Positions 7,997-15,986 of a stretch of 50,826 nt of DNA are shown here, piece by piece. Below the pieces are notes generated by a model. It saw only the letters and a list, made by a program, of their open reading frames with translations. It had not been told where the DNA came from and made no database searches. A program made the translations under genes and the position numbers. Location of the stretch: contig CAZXDO010000006.1 of the NCBI GenBank assembly GCA_964639325.1, positions 1-50,826 of the forward strand, given 5' to 3'. Source of the stretch: DATGCT01 sp964639325 (GTDB taxonomy: Bacteria > Patescibacteriota > Minisyncoccia > UBA6257 > GWB1-50-10). How positions within the stretch are numbered: position 1 is the stretch's first letter; each line of letters begins with the position of its first letter.

Positions 7997-8380
7997 ATGA
8001 GAATTAGCGGTGTTAATATACCAGACGATAAAAAAATAAAGATTTCTCTTACTTATCTTTTTGGGGTAGGTATTTCTAATGCTTTGAAAATTCTTGAAAA
8101 AACTGGTATTGATAAAGAAAAAAGGACTAAGGATTTAAAGCCTGAAGAAGTTTCTAAAATTCAGAAACTGATTGACAATGGATATGTAATTGAAGGTGAA
8201 CTTAGACAAGATCACAAAAAAAATGTAAGTCGGTTGAAAAACATTAATAGCTACCGTGGTGACCGCCACTCTAGAAAATTACCCCTTCATGGACAGAGGA
8301 CAAAAACTAATTCCCGCACTGTAAGAGGAAATGTTAGAAGAACAGCCGGAAGCGGAAAACGTAAAACCGAGCTTAAGTAA
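7997..8380 (+). CDS. rpsM: 30S ribosomal protein S13
   Basis: A 127-residue S13 with the conserved start MRISGVNIPDDKKIKISLTYLFGVG, the helix-two-turns-helix region and the basic tail containing YRGDRHSRKLPLHGQRTKTNSRTVRG, which contacts the P-site tRNA and forms bridges to the large subunit. Length is normal. It lies 17 bases after rpmJ and 16 before rpsK in the same operon. Confidence 0.97.
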   Translation: MRISGVNIPDDKKIKISLTYLFGVGISNALKILEKTGIDKEKRTKDLKPEEVSKIQKLIDNGYVIEGELRQDHKKNVSRLKNINSYRGDRHSRKLPLHGQRTKTNSRTVRGNVRRTAGSGKRKTELK

Positions 8381-8396
8381 ATTTTATTAATTTAGT

Positions 8397-8852
8397 ATGG
8401 GAAAAAAACAAATTATTGAAAAAACACAAGAGGAGACAGCGGAAGAAGCAAGAAAAGTTGAAGAAAAGAAAGCTAAACAAGTAAGCTCTGGAACCAAAAA
8501 AAAGAAAATTCAAAAAGGAAGAGTTTATATTAAAGCTTCTTACAACAACACCTTTATAAGTATTACTGATGAGAATGGCAATATTATTACTTGGATGTCT
8601 GCCGGATCGCTTGGTTTTTCGGGTCCCAAGAAAGCCACTCCCTTTGCTGCCTCTAAAGTAACTGAAGCTATCGCTGAAAAAATATCTAGAACAGGACCTT
8701 TTGAGGTAGAAGTTTATCTCAAAGGAATAGGACCGGGCAGAGATTCAGTTTTAAGAACTTTAAATGCTAAGGGTTTTGATGTTACCTCTATTGAAGACAT
8801 TACCCCAATTCCACATAATGGTCCGAGACCAAGAAAACCAAGAAGAGTATAG
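8397..8852 (+). CDS. rpsK: 30S ribosomal protein S11
   Basis: A 151-residue S11. The conserved body begins near residue 37 (GRVYIKASYNNTFISITDENGN) and ends with IEDITPIPHNGPRPRKPRRV, a strongly conserved tail that lies by the mRNA exit region with S7 and S18. Residues 1-36 are a charged Glu/Lys-rich extension longer than in model bacteria. The rest is standard. Part of the rpmJ-rpsD-rpoA operon. Confidence 0.97.
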   Translation: MGKKQIIEKTQEETAEEARKVEEKKAKQVSSGTKKKKIQKGRVYIKASYNNTFISITDENGNIITWMSAGSLGFSGPKKATPFAASKVTEAIAEKISRTGPFEVEVYLKGIGPGRDSVLRTLNAKGFDVTSIEDITPIPHNGPRPRKPRRV

Positions 8853-8863
8853 AATAAAAAATT

Positions 8864-9472
8864 ATGAGACAAAGAGCAAAAGAAAAAAAAGAAAGAGCCT
8901 TAGGTGAAAAACTGTTTCTTAAAGCAGAACGGTGTAATTCTCATAAATGTGTTATGGTTCGCCGGCCTTTCCCGCCCGGTCAACATGGCCAAAAACAAAG
9001 AAGACGCCCTTCTGAATACGGGCGCCAGCTTATGGAAAAACAGAAAATAGCTATTGTTTATGGGTTAACCAATAAACAAATGTCTAATATTTTCGAAAAA
9101 CACGCCGGGGATCCTAAGAAAATAGTTTCTATTCTTGAAAAACGCCTTGATCGAGTTGTGTATTATTTAGGCTTTGCTCTTTCACCGCGTGTTGCCCGCC
9201 AAATTGTTTCCCATGGACACATTATGGTAAATGGTCGTAAAACAAATATACCTTCTTATAATGTTAAAGAAGGTGATGTTATTAGTATCCGCCCCCAATC
9301 AAGTAAAAGTAAAATTTTCGAAGATTTGGATACCCGTCTCAAAAAAAATAAAACACCGGACTGGTTAAAACTTGACACTGACAAGAAAGAAGGGAAGTGT
9401 ATTGGGGAACCAGAGGAAGATGCAATTCTTCCTTTTGATATAAACCTTGTTGGAGAATTCTATTCTCGATAA
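8864..9472 (+). CDS. rpsD: 30S ribosomal protein S4
   Basis: A 202-residue S4, one of the primary 16S rRNA-binding proteins that nucleates assembly of the small-subunit body. The S4 RNA-binding domain is visible in the segment RLDRVVYYLGFALSPRVARQIVSHGHIMVNGRK. The N-terminal region has a single Cys-His motif part (RCNSHKC) and may be a zinc-binding variant, but a full four-ligand set is not clear. It is followed by a terminator-like hairpin that partly separates it from rpoA. Confidence 0.97.
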   Translation: MRQRAKEKKERALGEKLFLKAERCNSHKCVMVRRPFPPGQHGQKQRRRPSEYGRQLMEKQKIAIVYGLTNKQMSNIFEKHAGDPKKIVSILEKRLDRVVYYLGFALSPRVARQIVSHGHIMVNGRKTNIPSYNVKEGDVISIRPQSSKSKIFEDLDTRLKKNKTPDWLKLDTDKKEGKCIGEPEEDAILPFDINLVGEFYSR

Positions 9473-9474
9473 GG

Positions 9475-9505
9475 AACAAACAGTTATAAAAATCTGTTTG
9501 TTTTT
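9475..9505 (+). terminator. Intrinsic terminator/attenuator between rpsD and rpoA
   Basis: AACAAACAG (9475-9483) pairs with CTGTTTGTT (9494-9502), 9 bp perfect, and the 3' arm runs into further T. It starts right after the rpsD stop. Readthrough could still feed rpoA. Confidence 0.7.
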
Positions 9506-9551
9506 ATTAAAAAAGCTAATCTCAATAAATAAATATAAATAATTTAAAAAT

Positions 9552-10361
9552 ATGGAATATAAGTATTTAAGCGATACCGTTGAGGTTAAAAAAGTAAAAG
9601 AGACAGATACTGTTGGTACTTTTCATATTGAAGGCCTTTATGCCGGATATGGTACTACTATTGGCAACTCGCTCAGAAGAGTTTTACTTTCCTCTCTTCC
9701 CGGTGCAGCAATTTCTCAAGTTAAAATAAAAGGTGTAAAACACGAATTTTCAACTATTCCCGGAATGATGGAGGATGTAGTTGAATTTACTATGAATCTT
9801 AAGAAAGTTAGGTTTAACTTTAAAGCAGAAGAACCGCAAACCCTTAAACTTAAAGTTAAAGGACAAAAAGATGTAAAAGCCGGTGACATTGAATCAACTA
9901 CTTTAGTTGAAGTGGTTAACAAAGATCTTTATCTCGCCAGTTTAACCGATAAAAAAACCGAACTTGATATTGAGGTAACAGTTGATAAAGGTCTTGGTTA
10001 TGTTCCGGTTGAAGACAGAAAAAACGAACGTTTGCCTATCGGCACTATTGTTCTTGATTGTATTTACTCTCCCATAAAAAATGTTCAATTTGATGTTGAG
10101 TATATGCGTGTGGGAGAAGACACTGACTATAACCGTCTCAAGATAACTATTGAAACTGATGGTTCAATTTCTCCCTCTAGAGCCTTTCATCAAGCTTCAA
10201 ATATTTTAAGCGACCACTATGGAAAAATATCTGCATCAAGCAAGCCCGCCGAAAAGCAAAAAACAGTAAAAGAAGAAAAAGTGAAAGAAACAAAAGAGGA
10301 AAAACCGAAAACCAAGAAAACTGAAAATAAAAAAACTACTAAAAAAACAACAAAGAAATAA
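9552..10361 (+). CDS. rpoA: RNA polymerase alpha subunit lacking the C-terminal domain
   Basis: A 269-residue alpha subunit. The dimerisation and assembly domain is complete: YAGYGTTIGNSLRRVLLSSLPGAA near the start, KNERLPIGTIVLDCIYSPIK in the middle and SPSRAFHQASNILSDHY at its end near residue 222. Model alpha subunits continue through a flexible linker into a globular domain (about 80 residues) that binds promoter UP elements and activators. Here that domain is absent; instead residues about 227-269 are a low-complexity Lys/Glu/Thr tail ending in TTKKTTKK. The frame is intact with a normal stop and rplQ follows directly, so it is not an obvious frameshift. Promoter recognition must do without UP-element contacts. 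Confidence 0.95.
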   Translation: MEYKYLSDTVEVKKVKETDTVGTFHIEGLYAGYGTTIGNSLRRVLLSSLPGAAISQVKIKGVKHEFSTIPGMMEDVVEFTMNLKKVRFNFKAEEPQTLKLKVKGQKDVKAGDIESTTLVEVVNKDLYLASLTDKKTELDIEVTVDKGLGYVPVEDRKNERLPIGTIVLDCIYSPIKNVQFDVEYMRVGEDTDYNRLKITIETDGSISPSRAFHQASNILSDHYGKISASSKPAEKQKTVKEEKVKETKEEKPKTKKTENKKTTKKTTKK

Positions 10362-10387
10362 TTTGATTTGTAAGTTTATTTATTAAA

Positions 10388-10738
10388 ATGCGTCATTTAA
10401 AGAAAGGAAGAAAACTTAAAAGAAAAAGAGGGCAGCGCCGAGCTCTCCTTAATACTTTGGCTGTTAGTCTTGTAAAGTATGGAAAAATAAAAACAACAGA
10501 AGCTAAGGCTAAAGAGCTCCGTCCTTTTGTTGAACGCCTTGTGACTTACGGAAAAAAACAGGACGTTTCTAATCTTCGCAGAATTATGAAATTTATTCCT
10601 AAAGACTTTGCCCTTAAGGTTCAAAATGAGATAGCTCCTCGTTATGTTGATAGAAAAGGGGGTTATACTCGCATAACCAAGCTTGCCCAAAGAAGGGTAA
10701 ATGATGGGGCCGAAATGGCAACAATTGAATTTGTATAA
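10388..10738 (+). CDS. rplQ: 50S ribosomal protein L17
   Basis: A 116-residue L17: MRHLKKGRKLKRKRGQRRAL, a central KTTEAKAKELRPFVERLVTYGKK segment and a C-terminal GGYTRITKLAQRRVNDGAEMATIEFV. It sits by the peptide exit tunnel opening. Length and position after rpoA are standard. Confidence 0.97.
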   Translation: MRHLKKGRKLKRKRGQRRALLNTLAVSLVKYGKIKTTEAKAKELRPFVERLVTYGKKQDVSNLRRIMKFIPKDFALKVQNEIAPRYVDRKGGYTRITKLAQRRVNDGAEMATIEFV

Positions 10739-10742
10739 AATT

Positions 10743-11108
10743 ATGAAAAAAGAAAATCAAACAAAAGAATACACAATAGATGCCAAAGGTAAAAAGCTAG
10801 GACGTTTAGCTACTGAAATAAGTATGCTTTTACAAGGCAAGAATGATCCTTCATTTGATCCAAGTAAGTTAAGTGATGTTAAGGTAAAAGTAGAGAACTT
10901 GAAAGACGTTGAAGTTTCCGGTAAAAAAGCAGAACAAAAAATTTATTACAGACATGCCGGACGTTTAGGCCACTTAAAAGAAGTTGTTTATTCCAAAATG
11001 TTTGAAAAGAAACCTGAATGGGTTTTAAAGCACGCCGTTCGCCTTATGCTTCCTAAAAATAAACTTGCTAAAAAAAGACTTCAAAATTTAATTATTGAAG
11101 ATAAATAA
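10743..11108 (+). CDS. rplM: 50S ribosomal protein L13
   Basis: I start at ATG 10743, four bases past the rplQ stop, giving 121 residues; an earlier in-frame ATG at 10701 lies inside rplQ and adds residues unlike L13. The family signature is visible as DAKGKKLGRLATEISMLLQGK, KIYYRHAGRLGHLKE and HAVRLMLPKNKLAKKRL. It is somewhat shorter than the roughly 140 residues of model bacteria, mainly in the C-terminus. L13 is an early assembly protein of the large subunit; rplM-rpsI pairing is the usual arrangement. Confidence 0.95.
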   Translation: MKKENQTKEYTIDAKGKKLGRLATEISMLLQGKNDPSFDPSKLSDVKVKVENLKDVEVSGKKAEQKIYYRHAGRLGHLKEVVYSKMFEKKPEWVLKHAVRLMLPKNKLAKKRLQNLIIEDK

Positions 11109-11112
11109 TAAT

Positions 11113-11517
11113 ATGGTTGATAAAAAAACAGAAAAATACATAGAAGGAATTGGAAGAAGAAAAACTGCTTCTGCTAGGGTAAGAATATATCCCGGTTCTA
11201 AATCTGGAACTTTTAAAGTTAACGAAAAAGATTTAAAAGATTATTTCTCTACTTCTAAGCAAGAAAAAACAGCTCTTGCTCCTTTTGAACTTTTAGGTGA
11301 AAAGTTTAAAATTACCGTCCAGATTGAAGGCGGAGGGTCAAACGCCCAAGCTGAAGCTGTTCGTCACGGACTATCCAGAGCTTTGGTTAAGCATAACGAG
11401 AAATGGAGAAAAGAATTAAAAGAACGAGGATTTCTAACTCGTGATCCGAGAATGAAAGAGTCAAAGAAACCTGGCCTTAAAGGAGCCCGCAGAGCAAAAC
11501 AATGGAGAAAACGATAG
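11113..11517 (+). CDS. rpsI: 30S ribosomal protein S9
   Basis: A 134-residue S9 starting at ATG 11113, four bases beyond rplM; an upstream in-frame ATG at 11095 overlaps rplM and is less likely. Conserved regions are IEGIGRRKTASARVRIYPG, the GGGSNAQAEAVRHGLSRAL segment and the basic tail ending in QWRKR, which reaches the P-site tRNA. The stop codon lies within the loop-to-stem border of a terminator hairpin. Confidence 0.97.
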   Translation: MVDKKTEKYIEGIGRRKTASARVRIYPGSKSGTFKVNEKDLKDYFSTSKQEKTALAPFELLGEKFKITVQIEGGGSNAQAEAVRHGLSRALVKHNEKWRKELKERGFLTRDPRMKESKKPGLKGARRAKQWRKR

Positions 11518-11533
11518 TTTTCTCTATTGTTTT
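11501..11533 (+). terminator. Intrinsic terminator overlapping the rpsI stop codon
   Basis: AATGGAGAAAAC (11501-11512) pairs with GTTTTCTCTATT (11517-11528) over 12 bp with one G-U pair, loop GATA, then GTTTT. The 5' arm encodes the last residues of S9 and the stop TAG (11515-11517) overlaps the loop. The ribosome at the stop would cover the hairpin. Confidence 0.7.
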
Positions 11534-11550
11534 AAAAACACCTTTGTAAT

Positions 11551-11591
11551 CAACTTGGGGGTTCCCGACACCCCCAAGTTGTTGTGGATAA
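11551..11591 (+). repeat. DnaA-box-linked hairpin H3 (box on the right)
   Basis: 12-bp perfect stem (11551-11562 with 11570-11581), loop TCCCGAC, one base, then the DnaA box in reverse orientation (TGTGGATAA, 11583-11591). Loop orientation is as in H1 and H2 while the box is on the opposite side, so box and hairpin behave as separable parts. No T-run follows on the plus strand. Confidence 0.9.
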
Positions 11592-11639
11592 CTTGAAATG
11601 TTAATTGGTGTGGTTTGTTGTGAAAAATAGTGCTAATAA

Positions 11640-11668
11640 TTGACATTTAGGGGGTTAAAGCGCAAAAT
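11640..11668 (+). promoter_or_regulatory. Candidate promoter for mreB
   Basis: TTGACA (11640-11645), 17-base spacer, CAAAAT (11663-11668). The -35 is perfect, the -10 weak. The start would fall about 20 bases before the ATG at 11697. Confidence 0.45.
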
Positions 11669-11696
11669 GAAAATACTTTAATTTAATTATTTTAAA

Positions 11697-12707
11697 ATGT
11701 TTATTAGAAGAATAGGTATTGATCTTGGAACCACCAACACTCTTGTCTTTCTTCCCGATAAAGGGATTGTTATTAACGAACCAACCGCTGTAGCTATTAA
11801 AAAACCCGAAAATATAGTTTTGGCCGTGGGAGCTGAAGCAAAAGAAATGGTTGGCCGGACCCCAGAAAATATTGTTACCTATCGCCCGCTAAAAGAGGGT
11901 GTAATTGCTGATTATTATATCACCCAAAAAATGTTGAAATACTTTATTGGGAAGAGTGTTGGATCCTTTAATTTTTTCAGGCCCGATGTGGTTATTTCCG
12001 TCCCTGCGGGTATTACCTCTACTGAATTTAGGGCAGTTATGAACGCCGCTAAAGAAGCCGGCGCCAAAAATGTTTATTTAGTCAAGGAGCCCCTTCTCGC
12101 TGCCTTGGGGGCAGGTATTCCTATTCATTCCTCTGAAGGGAATATGATTGTTAATATTGGAGGAGGCACTACTGAAGTAGCGGTTATTTCTTTAGGAGGT
12201 ATTGTTGCCTGGTCCAGCCTAAGAGTTGCCGGAAACCTTTTTGATAAATCAATCACCGAATATATTAAAAAGAAGTATAATCTTGCTATAGGTGAATCAA
12301 CCGCTGAAAATATAAAAATAAATATAGGAACAGCTCTTAACGGCAAAGACGATATGGAAATGAAAATAAGAGGAAGGGATCTTGGAACAGGTCTTCCTAG
12401 GGATTTGGTAATAAATTCCAACGAAATTGCCGGAGCTATAAATTCCCACCTTGTTAATATAGTTAACGAAGTCCAGTCAGTTTTTAATGTTACGCCCCCT
12501 GAGTTAGCTGCGGATATTATGGAGAAAGGAATTATTCTTTCCGGAGGAAGTTCTCAACTTCGCAGAATTGACGAGTTTTTTAATCGTTCTTTAGGAGTTC
12601 CGACTTATCGAGCCGAACATCCCTTCTATTGTGTTTCTAAGGGTACTGCCACGATTTTAAGCCATCTTAATGTGTACCAACGCACTCTTTTGAACAAATA
12701 CTCCTAA
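11697..12707 (+). CDS. mreB: Rod-shape-determining protein MreB (first copy)
   Basis: A 336-residue actin homologue. The phosphate-1 motif (GIDLGTTNTLVFLPDKGIVINEP), the phosphate-2 motif (MIVNIGGGTTEVAVISLGG) and the adenosine-binding IILSGGSSQLRRIDEFF motif are all present, as is the membrane-near hydrophobic loop. MreB filaments guide elongation of the peptidoglycan wall in rod-shaped cells. This copy stands apart from mreC/mreD and is followed four bases later by a DNA polymerase III-related gene. A second mreB heads the mreBCD cluster at 18525. The two share overall pattern but differ widely, so they may polymerise together or work in different growth modes. Confidence 0.95.
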   Translation: MFIRRIGIDLGTTNTLVFLPDKGIVINEPTAVAIKKPENIVLAVGAEAKEMVGRTPENIVTYRPLKEGVIADYYITQKMLKYFIGKSVGSFNFFRPDVVISVPAGITSTEFRAVMNAAKEAGAKNVYLVKEPLLAALGAGIPIHSSEGNMIVNIGGGTTEVAVISLGGIVAWSSLRVAGNLFDKSITEYIKKKYNLAIGESTAENIKINIGTALNGKDDMEMKIRGRDLGTGLPRDLVINSNEIAGAINSHLVNIVNEVQSVFNVTPPELAADIMEKGIILSGGSSQLRRIDEFFNRSLGVPTYRAEHPFYCVSKGTATILSHLNVYQRTLLNKYS

Positions 12708-12711
12708 TCCT

Positions 12712-13494
12712 ATGATTTACGGGCACAAACAGAAAGAGGTTTTTTTCAAGAATATTATTTCCCGTGAAAATCTTGGAAAAGCTCATCTTGGCCACGCTTA
12801 TCTTTTTTTTGGTGAACCTCAAATAGGAAAATATCATTTTACAAAACACCTTTCTTATTTTTTAGAATACGGAAAATTTGAAATTCTTGAAAAACCTCTT
12901 CTTGATACTTTTGTTATAAAATCTGAAGAAGGGGGTAAAATAGGCGTTGATAAAGTTAAAGAAATAAAAAGATTTCTTTTTCAAAAACCTTTTCATTCTA
13001 ACAAAAGAATTGCGGTGATAAACGATGCCGAAAACATGACCTCTGAAGCCCAAGCAAGTCTTCTTAAAATTGTAGAAGAATCTCCTTCTCATAATCTTTT
13101 AATTTTTATTGTTAAAAATCCTCAATCTTTACTTCCTCCTCTTGTTTCCCGCCTTCAAAAAATTTATTTCTCCCATCTTTCTTCTGAAAAAATAAAAAAT
13201 ATATTAGTTAAAGATTTTAAAACACCGGAAAAAAAAGCAAAAGAAATAACAGAAAAATCACTTGGACACTTGGGAAAAGCTCTGAATTTACTAAACCAAG
13301 AAGAAGAAAATAATAGCGAGGAAAATATTGAAAAATTTGTTGAAGATAAAATTTTATCCCTCTTTATTGAAGATAAATTAAAAAATACAGAAACCTTAAA
13401 ATGGCTCATTGCCAAAGAAAAAGAAATAAAACGTTTTAACTTAAATCCTAAACTTCAGAATAAAGTAATTAAGGCTAGGATAAAGCAAGTATAA
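12712..13494 (+). CDS. holB: DNA polymerase III delta-prime-like clamp-loader subunit
   Basis: A 260-residue AAA+ protein. Visible features are a degenerate Walker A loop (GEPQIGKYHFT), a sensor/Walker B region with IAVINDAENMTSEAQASLLKIVEESP and the segment PPLVSRLQKIYF where clamp loaders carry an SRC motif; here the Cys is Leu. This pattern fits delta-prime rather than the ATP-hydrolysing tau/gamma subunit. Shorter than the usual roughly 330 residues, chiefly in the C-terminal collar domain. It is four bases downstream of mreB. Confidence 0.85.
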   Translation: MIYGHKQKEVFFKNIISRENLGKAHLGHAYLFFGEPQIGKYHFTKHLSYFLEYGKFEILEKPLLDTFVIKSEEGGKIGVDKVKEIKRFLFQKPFHSNKRIAVINDAENMTSEAQASLLKIVEESPSHNLLIFIVKNPQSLLPPLVSRLQKIYFSHLSSEKIKNILVKDFKTPEKKAKEITEKSLGHLGKALNLLNQEEENNSEENIEKFVEDKILSLFIEDKLKNTETLKWLIAKEKEIKRFNLNPKLQNKVIKARIKQV

Positions 13495-13527
13495 AGGAGT
13501 TATTTTTTGTGGTATTATTAGTAAATA

Positions 13528-14298
13528 ATGAGTTTTTTGTTTAGATTAGTTCTTGCTGTTGGTATAGGAGCGGCCATATTTTTTCTTGTTACCGGAAGCA
13601 CTCCTAGCAATCTTCCTAAACCAACGGAAGAGGGTTTTAAGGTTGAAACTGATGATTCTAGTACCGTTAGTGAATGGAAAGAAAAAATTAAAAATATTTT
13701 TTCTGAAAATTCAACTAGTACAGAAATAGAAAGCGGCAAGGAGAACGAAGACAAAGAAGCCGATGTTGAATTTTTTAAAAACCTTGTTTCTAAATCCGTT
13801 GAAGAAGGGGAGGCAAGCCCTGAAGAAACTGAAAGTGAAGCTAAGGAAGACAATTTCCTTCAAAAAGTAATTAATAACCTTAAAAATCAATTCAATATTG
13901 ATGACTCTGAAAAAGATGCGTCAGAAAAAGCTTTTTCTTTAAAAGTAGACAGCGTTCCCTCTTTTACTACCGTATGTTTTCCTGAAACAAAACAAACTTG
14001 CTCACCTTCCGGATGTAAAGAAACTTCTCCCAAAGTTGAATTTACTCTTCTTAATAAAGAAGAGTCAGTAATCGCTCATTGTGATTCTGAAGGTTGCGTT
14101 ACTTATGATGCGGAATATATAGAATCAGGAGATTATGAAAATTACCAGCCTACAAAACCGGAAGGTTATATAATTTCTAAACAGCTTAACCTGGAAGATA
14201 ATTCCGGTAGAAGTCCTTATATTGAAACCGTTATTAGGGGGATTGAAATAACTACTTATTTCGGTTATTGTCTTGAACGAGAAACTTCCGACAATTGA
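13528..14298 (+). CDS. Membrane-anchored acidic protein of unknown function
   Basis: A 256-residue protein with an N-terminal membrane helix (about residues 3-22, LFRLVLAVGIGAAIFFLVTG) and a long Glu/Ser/Lys-rich, probably disordered stalk to about residue 125. The C-terminal domain (about 130-256) carries cysteines in the segments TVCFPETKQTCSPSGCKE and IAHCDSEGCVTYDAEY, suggesting disulphides outside the cell. No family recognised. It lies between holB and frr, about 30 bases from each, with a possible TATTAT -10 at 13515-13520. Confidence 0.5.
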   Translation: MSFLFRLVLAVGIGAAIFFLVTGSTPSNLPKPTEEGFKVETDDSSTVSEWKEKIKNIFSENSTSTEIESGKENEDKEADVEFFKNLVSKSVEEGEASPEETESEAKEDNFLQKVINNLKNQFNIDDSEKDASEKAFSLKVDSVPSFTTVCFPETKQTCSPSGCKETSPKVEFTLLNKEESVIAHCDSEGCVTYDAEYIESGDYENYQPTKPEGYIISKQLNLEDNSGRSPYIETVIRGIEITTYFGYCLERETSDN

Positions 14299-14332
14299 TA
14301 ACAAAAATATTTAACTATATAATTAAAACTTA

Positions 14333-14884
14333 ATGCAAGATAATATTAATAATTTTAAACAGAAAATAAGCAGACTTATTTCCGATTTTAAAGAAGGATT
14401 AAAAAGTGTTCGGGCTAATCGGCCTAGCGCTGCTATGGTTGAAAATCTTGAAGTTGATTATTACGGAACCAAAACCCCTCTTAACCATTTAGCCTCTATT
14501 CAAATCCGCCCTCCGCGGGAGATAATAATTCAAGTTTGGGACGGTGATGCCGTGAAATCGGTTAGTGATGTTATTAATTCTTCTGATCTAGGTTTTACGG
14601 CCAATACCGAAGGAAACGTTATTAAGGTTTTTATCCCCGAATTATCCAGAGAAAGAAGAGAGGAGCTTATTAAATATATTAAAAACCAAGTTGAGGAATA
14701 TCGTATAAATATAAGAAACTTGAGAGATGAAGTTAACAAGGAAATTGATGCTAGAGAAAAATCAGGAGAAATAACCGAAGATGACAAATTTAGATTCAAA
14801 AAAGAAATTCAAGAAGAGACCGAGAAAGCTAATAAAGAAATAGAAGAAGTATTTGAAAATAAAAAAGAAGAGATTAGTCTTTAA
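14333..14884 (+). CDS. frr: Ribosome recycling factor
   Basis: A 183-residue RRF, the normal length. Conserved features are LKSVRANRPSAAMVENLEVDYYG, IQVWDGDAVKSVSDVINSSDLGF and PELSRERREELIKYIKNQVEEYRINIRNLRDE. With EF-G it splits the post-termination ribosome. The site-2 protease gene starts four bases later, so they are co-translated. Confidence 0.97.
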   Translation: MQDNINNFKQKISRLISDFKEGLKSVRANRPSAAMVENLEVDYYGTKTPLNHLASIQIRPPREIIIQVWDGDAVKSVSDVINSSDLGFTANTEGNVIKVFIPELSRERREELIKYIKNQVEEYRINIRNLRDEVNKEIDAREKSGEITEDDKFRFKKEIQEETEKANKEIEEVFENKKEEISL

Positions 14885-14887
14885 TCT

Positions 14888-15946
14888 ATGATAATTATTT
14901 ATGTAATAATCGGGCTTTCTTTATTGATCCTGGTTCACGAGCTAGGCCATTTTTTTGTTGCTAAAATGTTTGGTATAAGAGTTGATGAATTTGGTTTTGG
15001 TTACCCCCCTCGTCTTTTTTCTAAAAAATATGGAGAAACTGAGTATTCTATTAATGCTCTTCCTTTTGGAGGATTTGTAAAAATATATGGTGAAGATGAA
15101 ACTAAGGTTAATGCATCTTCTTCGGATTTTAAAAGAAGCTTTGCTTACCAATCGTGGTTAAAGAGATCGGCAGTTCTCTTAGCCGGTGTTTTTATGAATA
15201 TAGTTCTTGCTTTCGTTCTCCTTTCTTTAGTTTTTATGGTAGGAGCTCCTAAATATATGGGTGTGGCTTCTGTAGCTGATGGCTCTCCCGCAGAAGAAGC
15301 AGGTCTTGAAGGGGGAGATATTATTTTAGAAGCAAGTGTTGGAGAAGATTTGTTATCCAGTCCTATTTCTACAGATAAATTTATTGAATTTGTAAATAAT
15401 CATAAAGGGGAGAATATTAACCTTACTATACAGAGAGATAATGAAACCTTTAAAGAAGAGCTTTTAGCAAGAAAAAATCCGCCCGCAGGAGAGGGTAGTA
15501 TTGGTATTGCTTTAGTAGATATGGGCATAGAAAAACAAGGCTTTTTCGGTGCCATTTGGCAAGGAATGAAAACCACCGGGCAACTCTTAAAAGGAATAGC
15601 AATTGGGTTTTATAATATTATTACCGGCATTTTTACTAATCCGGATATTGTTGAAAATATTGCTGGCCCTGTTGGTATATTTGTCATCACTAAACAAGCC
15701 GGTTCAATAGGCCTAATATATTTAGTTCAATTAATTGCCATAATTTCCCTTAATTTAGTTATTATTAATCTTTTGCCTTTTCCGGCTTTAGATGGAGGTC
15801 GTTTTCTTTTTATTCTTATTGAAAAGATTAAAGGTTCTCCGGTTTCCAATAAGTTTCAGATGGCAGCCAATGCTTTTGGCTTTATTCTTCTTATTTTGCT
15901 TATGATAATAGTTACCATAAAAGATATCGGTAATTTTATTCTTTAA
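14888..15946 (+). CDS. rseP: Site-2-type zinc metalloprotease (RseP/M50 family)
   Basis: A 352-residue membrane protease. The zinc-binding HELGH is at residues 17-21 in the first membrane segment and the second metal-ligand region is LLPFPALDGGRFLF near residue 300. A PDZ domain (about residues 115-190, with SPAEEAGLEGGDII) lies between the second and third membrane helices on the outer side. It cuts proteins within the membrane after a first cleavage, for example anti-sigma factors or leftover signal peptides; the substrate cannot be seen here. In the window the nearest exported proteins are directly downstream. Confidence 0.92.
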   Translation: MIIIYVIIGLSLLILVHELGHFFVAKMFGIRVDEFGFGYPPRLFSKKYGETEYSINALPFGGFVKIYGEDETKVNASSSDFKRSFAYQSWLKRSAVLLAGVFMNIVLAFVLLSLVFMVGAPKYMGVASVADGSPAEEAGLEGGDIILEASVGEDLLSSPISTDKFIEFVNNHKGENINLTIQRDNETFKEELLARKNPPAGEGSIGIALVDMGIEKQGFFGAIWQGMKTTGQLLKGIAIGFYNIITGIFTNPDIVENIAGPVGIFVITKQAGSIGLIYLVQLIAIISLNLVIINLLPFPALDGGRFLFILIEKIKGSPVSNKFQMAANAFGFILLILLMIIVTIKDIGNFIL

Positions 15947-15973
15947 AAGGTTAAAAAATAATAAAATTTAAGT

Positions 15974-15979
15974 TATAAT
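15974..15979 (+). promoter_or_regulatory. Candidate -10 element giving a leaderless transcript
   Basis: A perfect TATAAT ends eight bases before the ATG at 15987, so transcription would begin at or next to the start codon. There is no convincing -35 at the proper distance. Confidence 0.35.
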
Positions 15980-15986
15980 AAAAAAT

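Noticed and set aside
10701..10742. Earlier ATG for rplM
   Set aside because: It lies within rplQ and adds residues not seen in L13.
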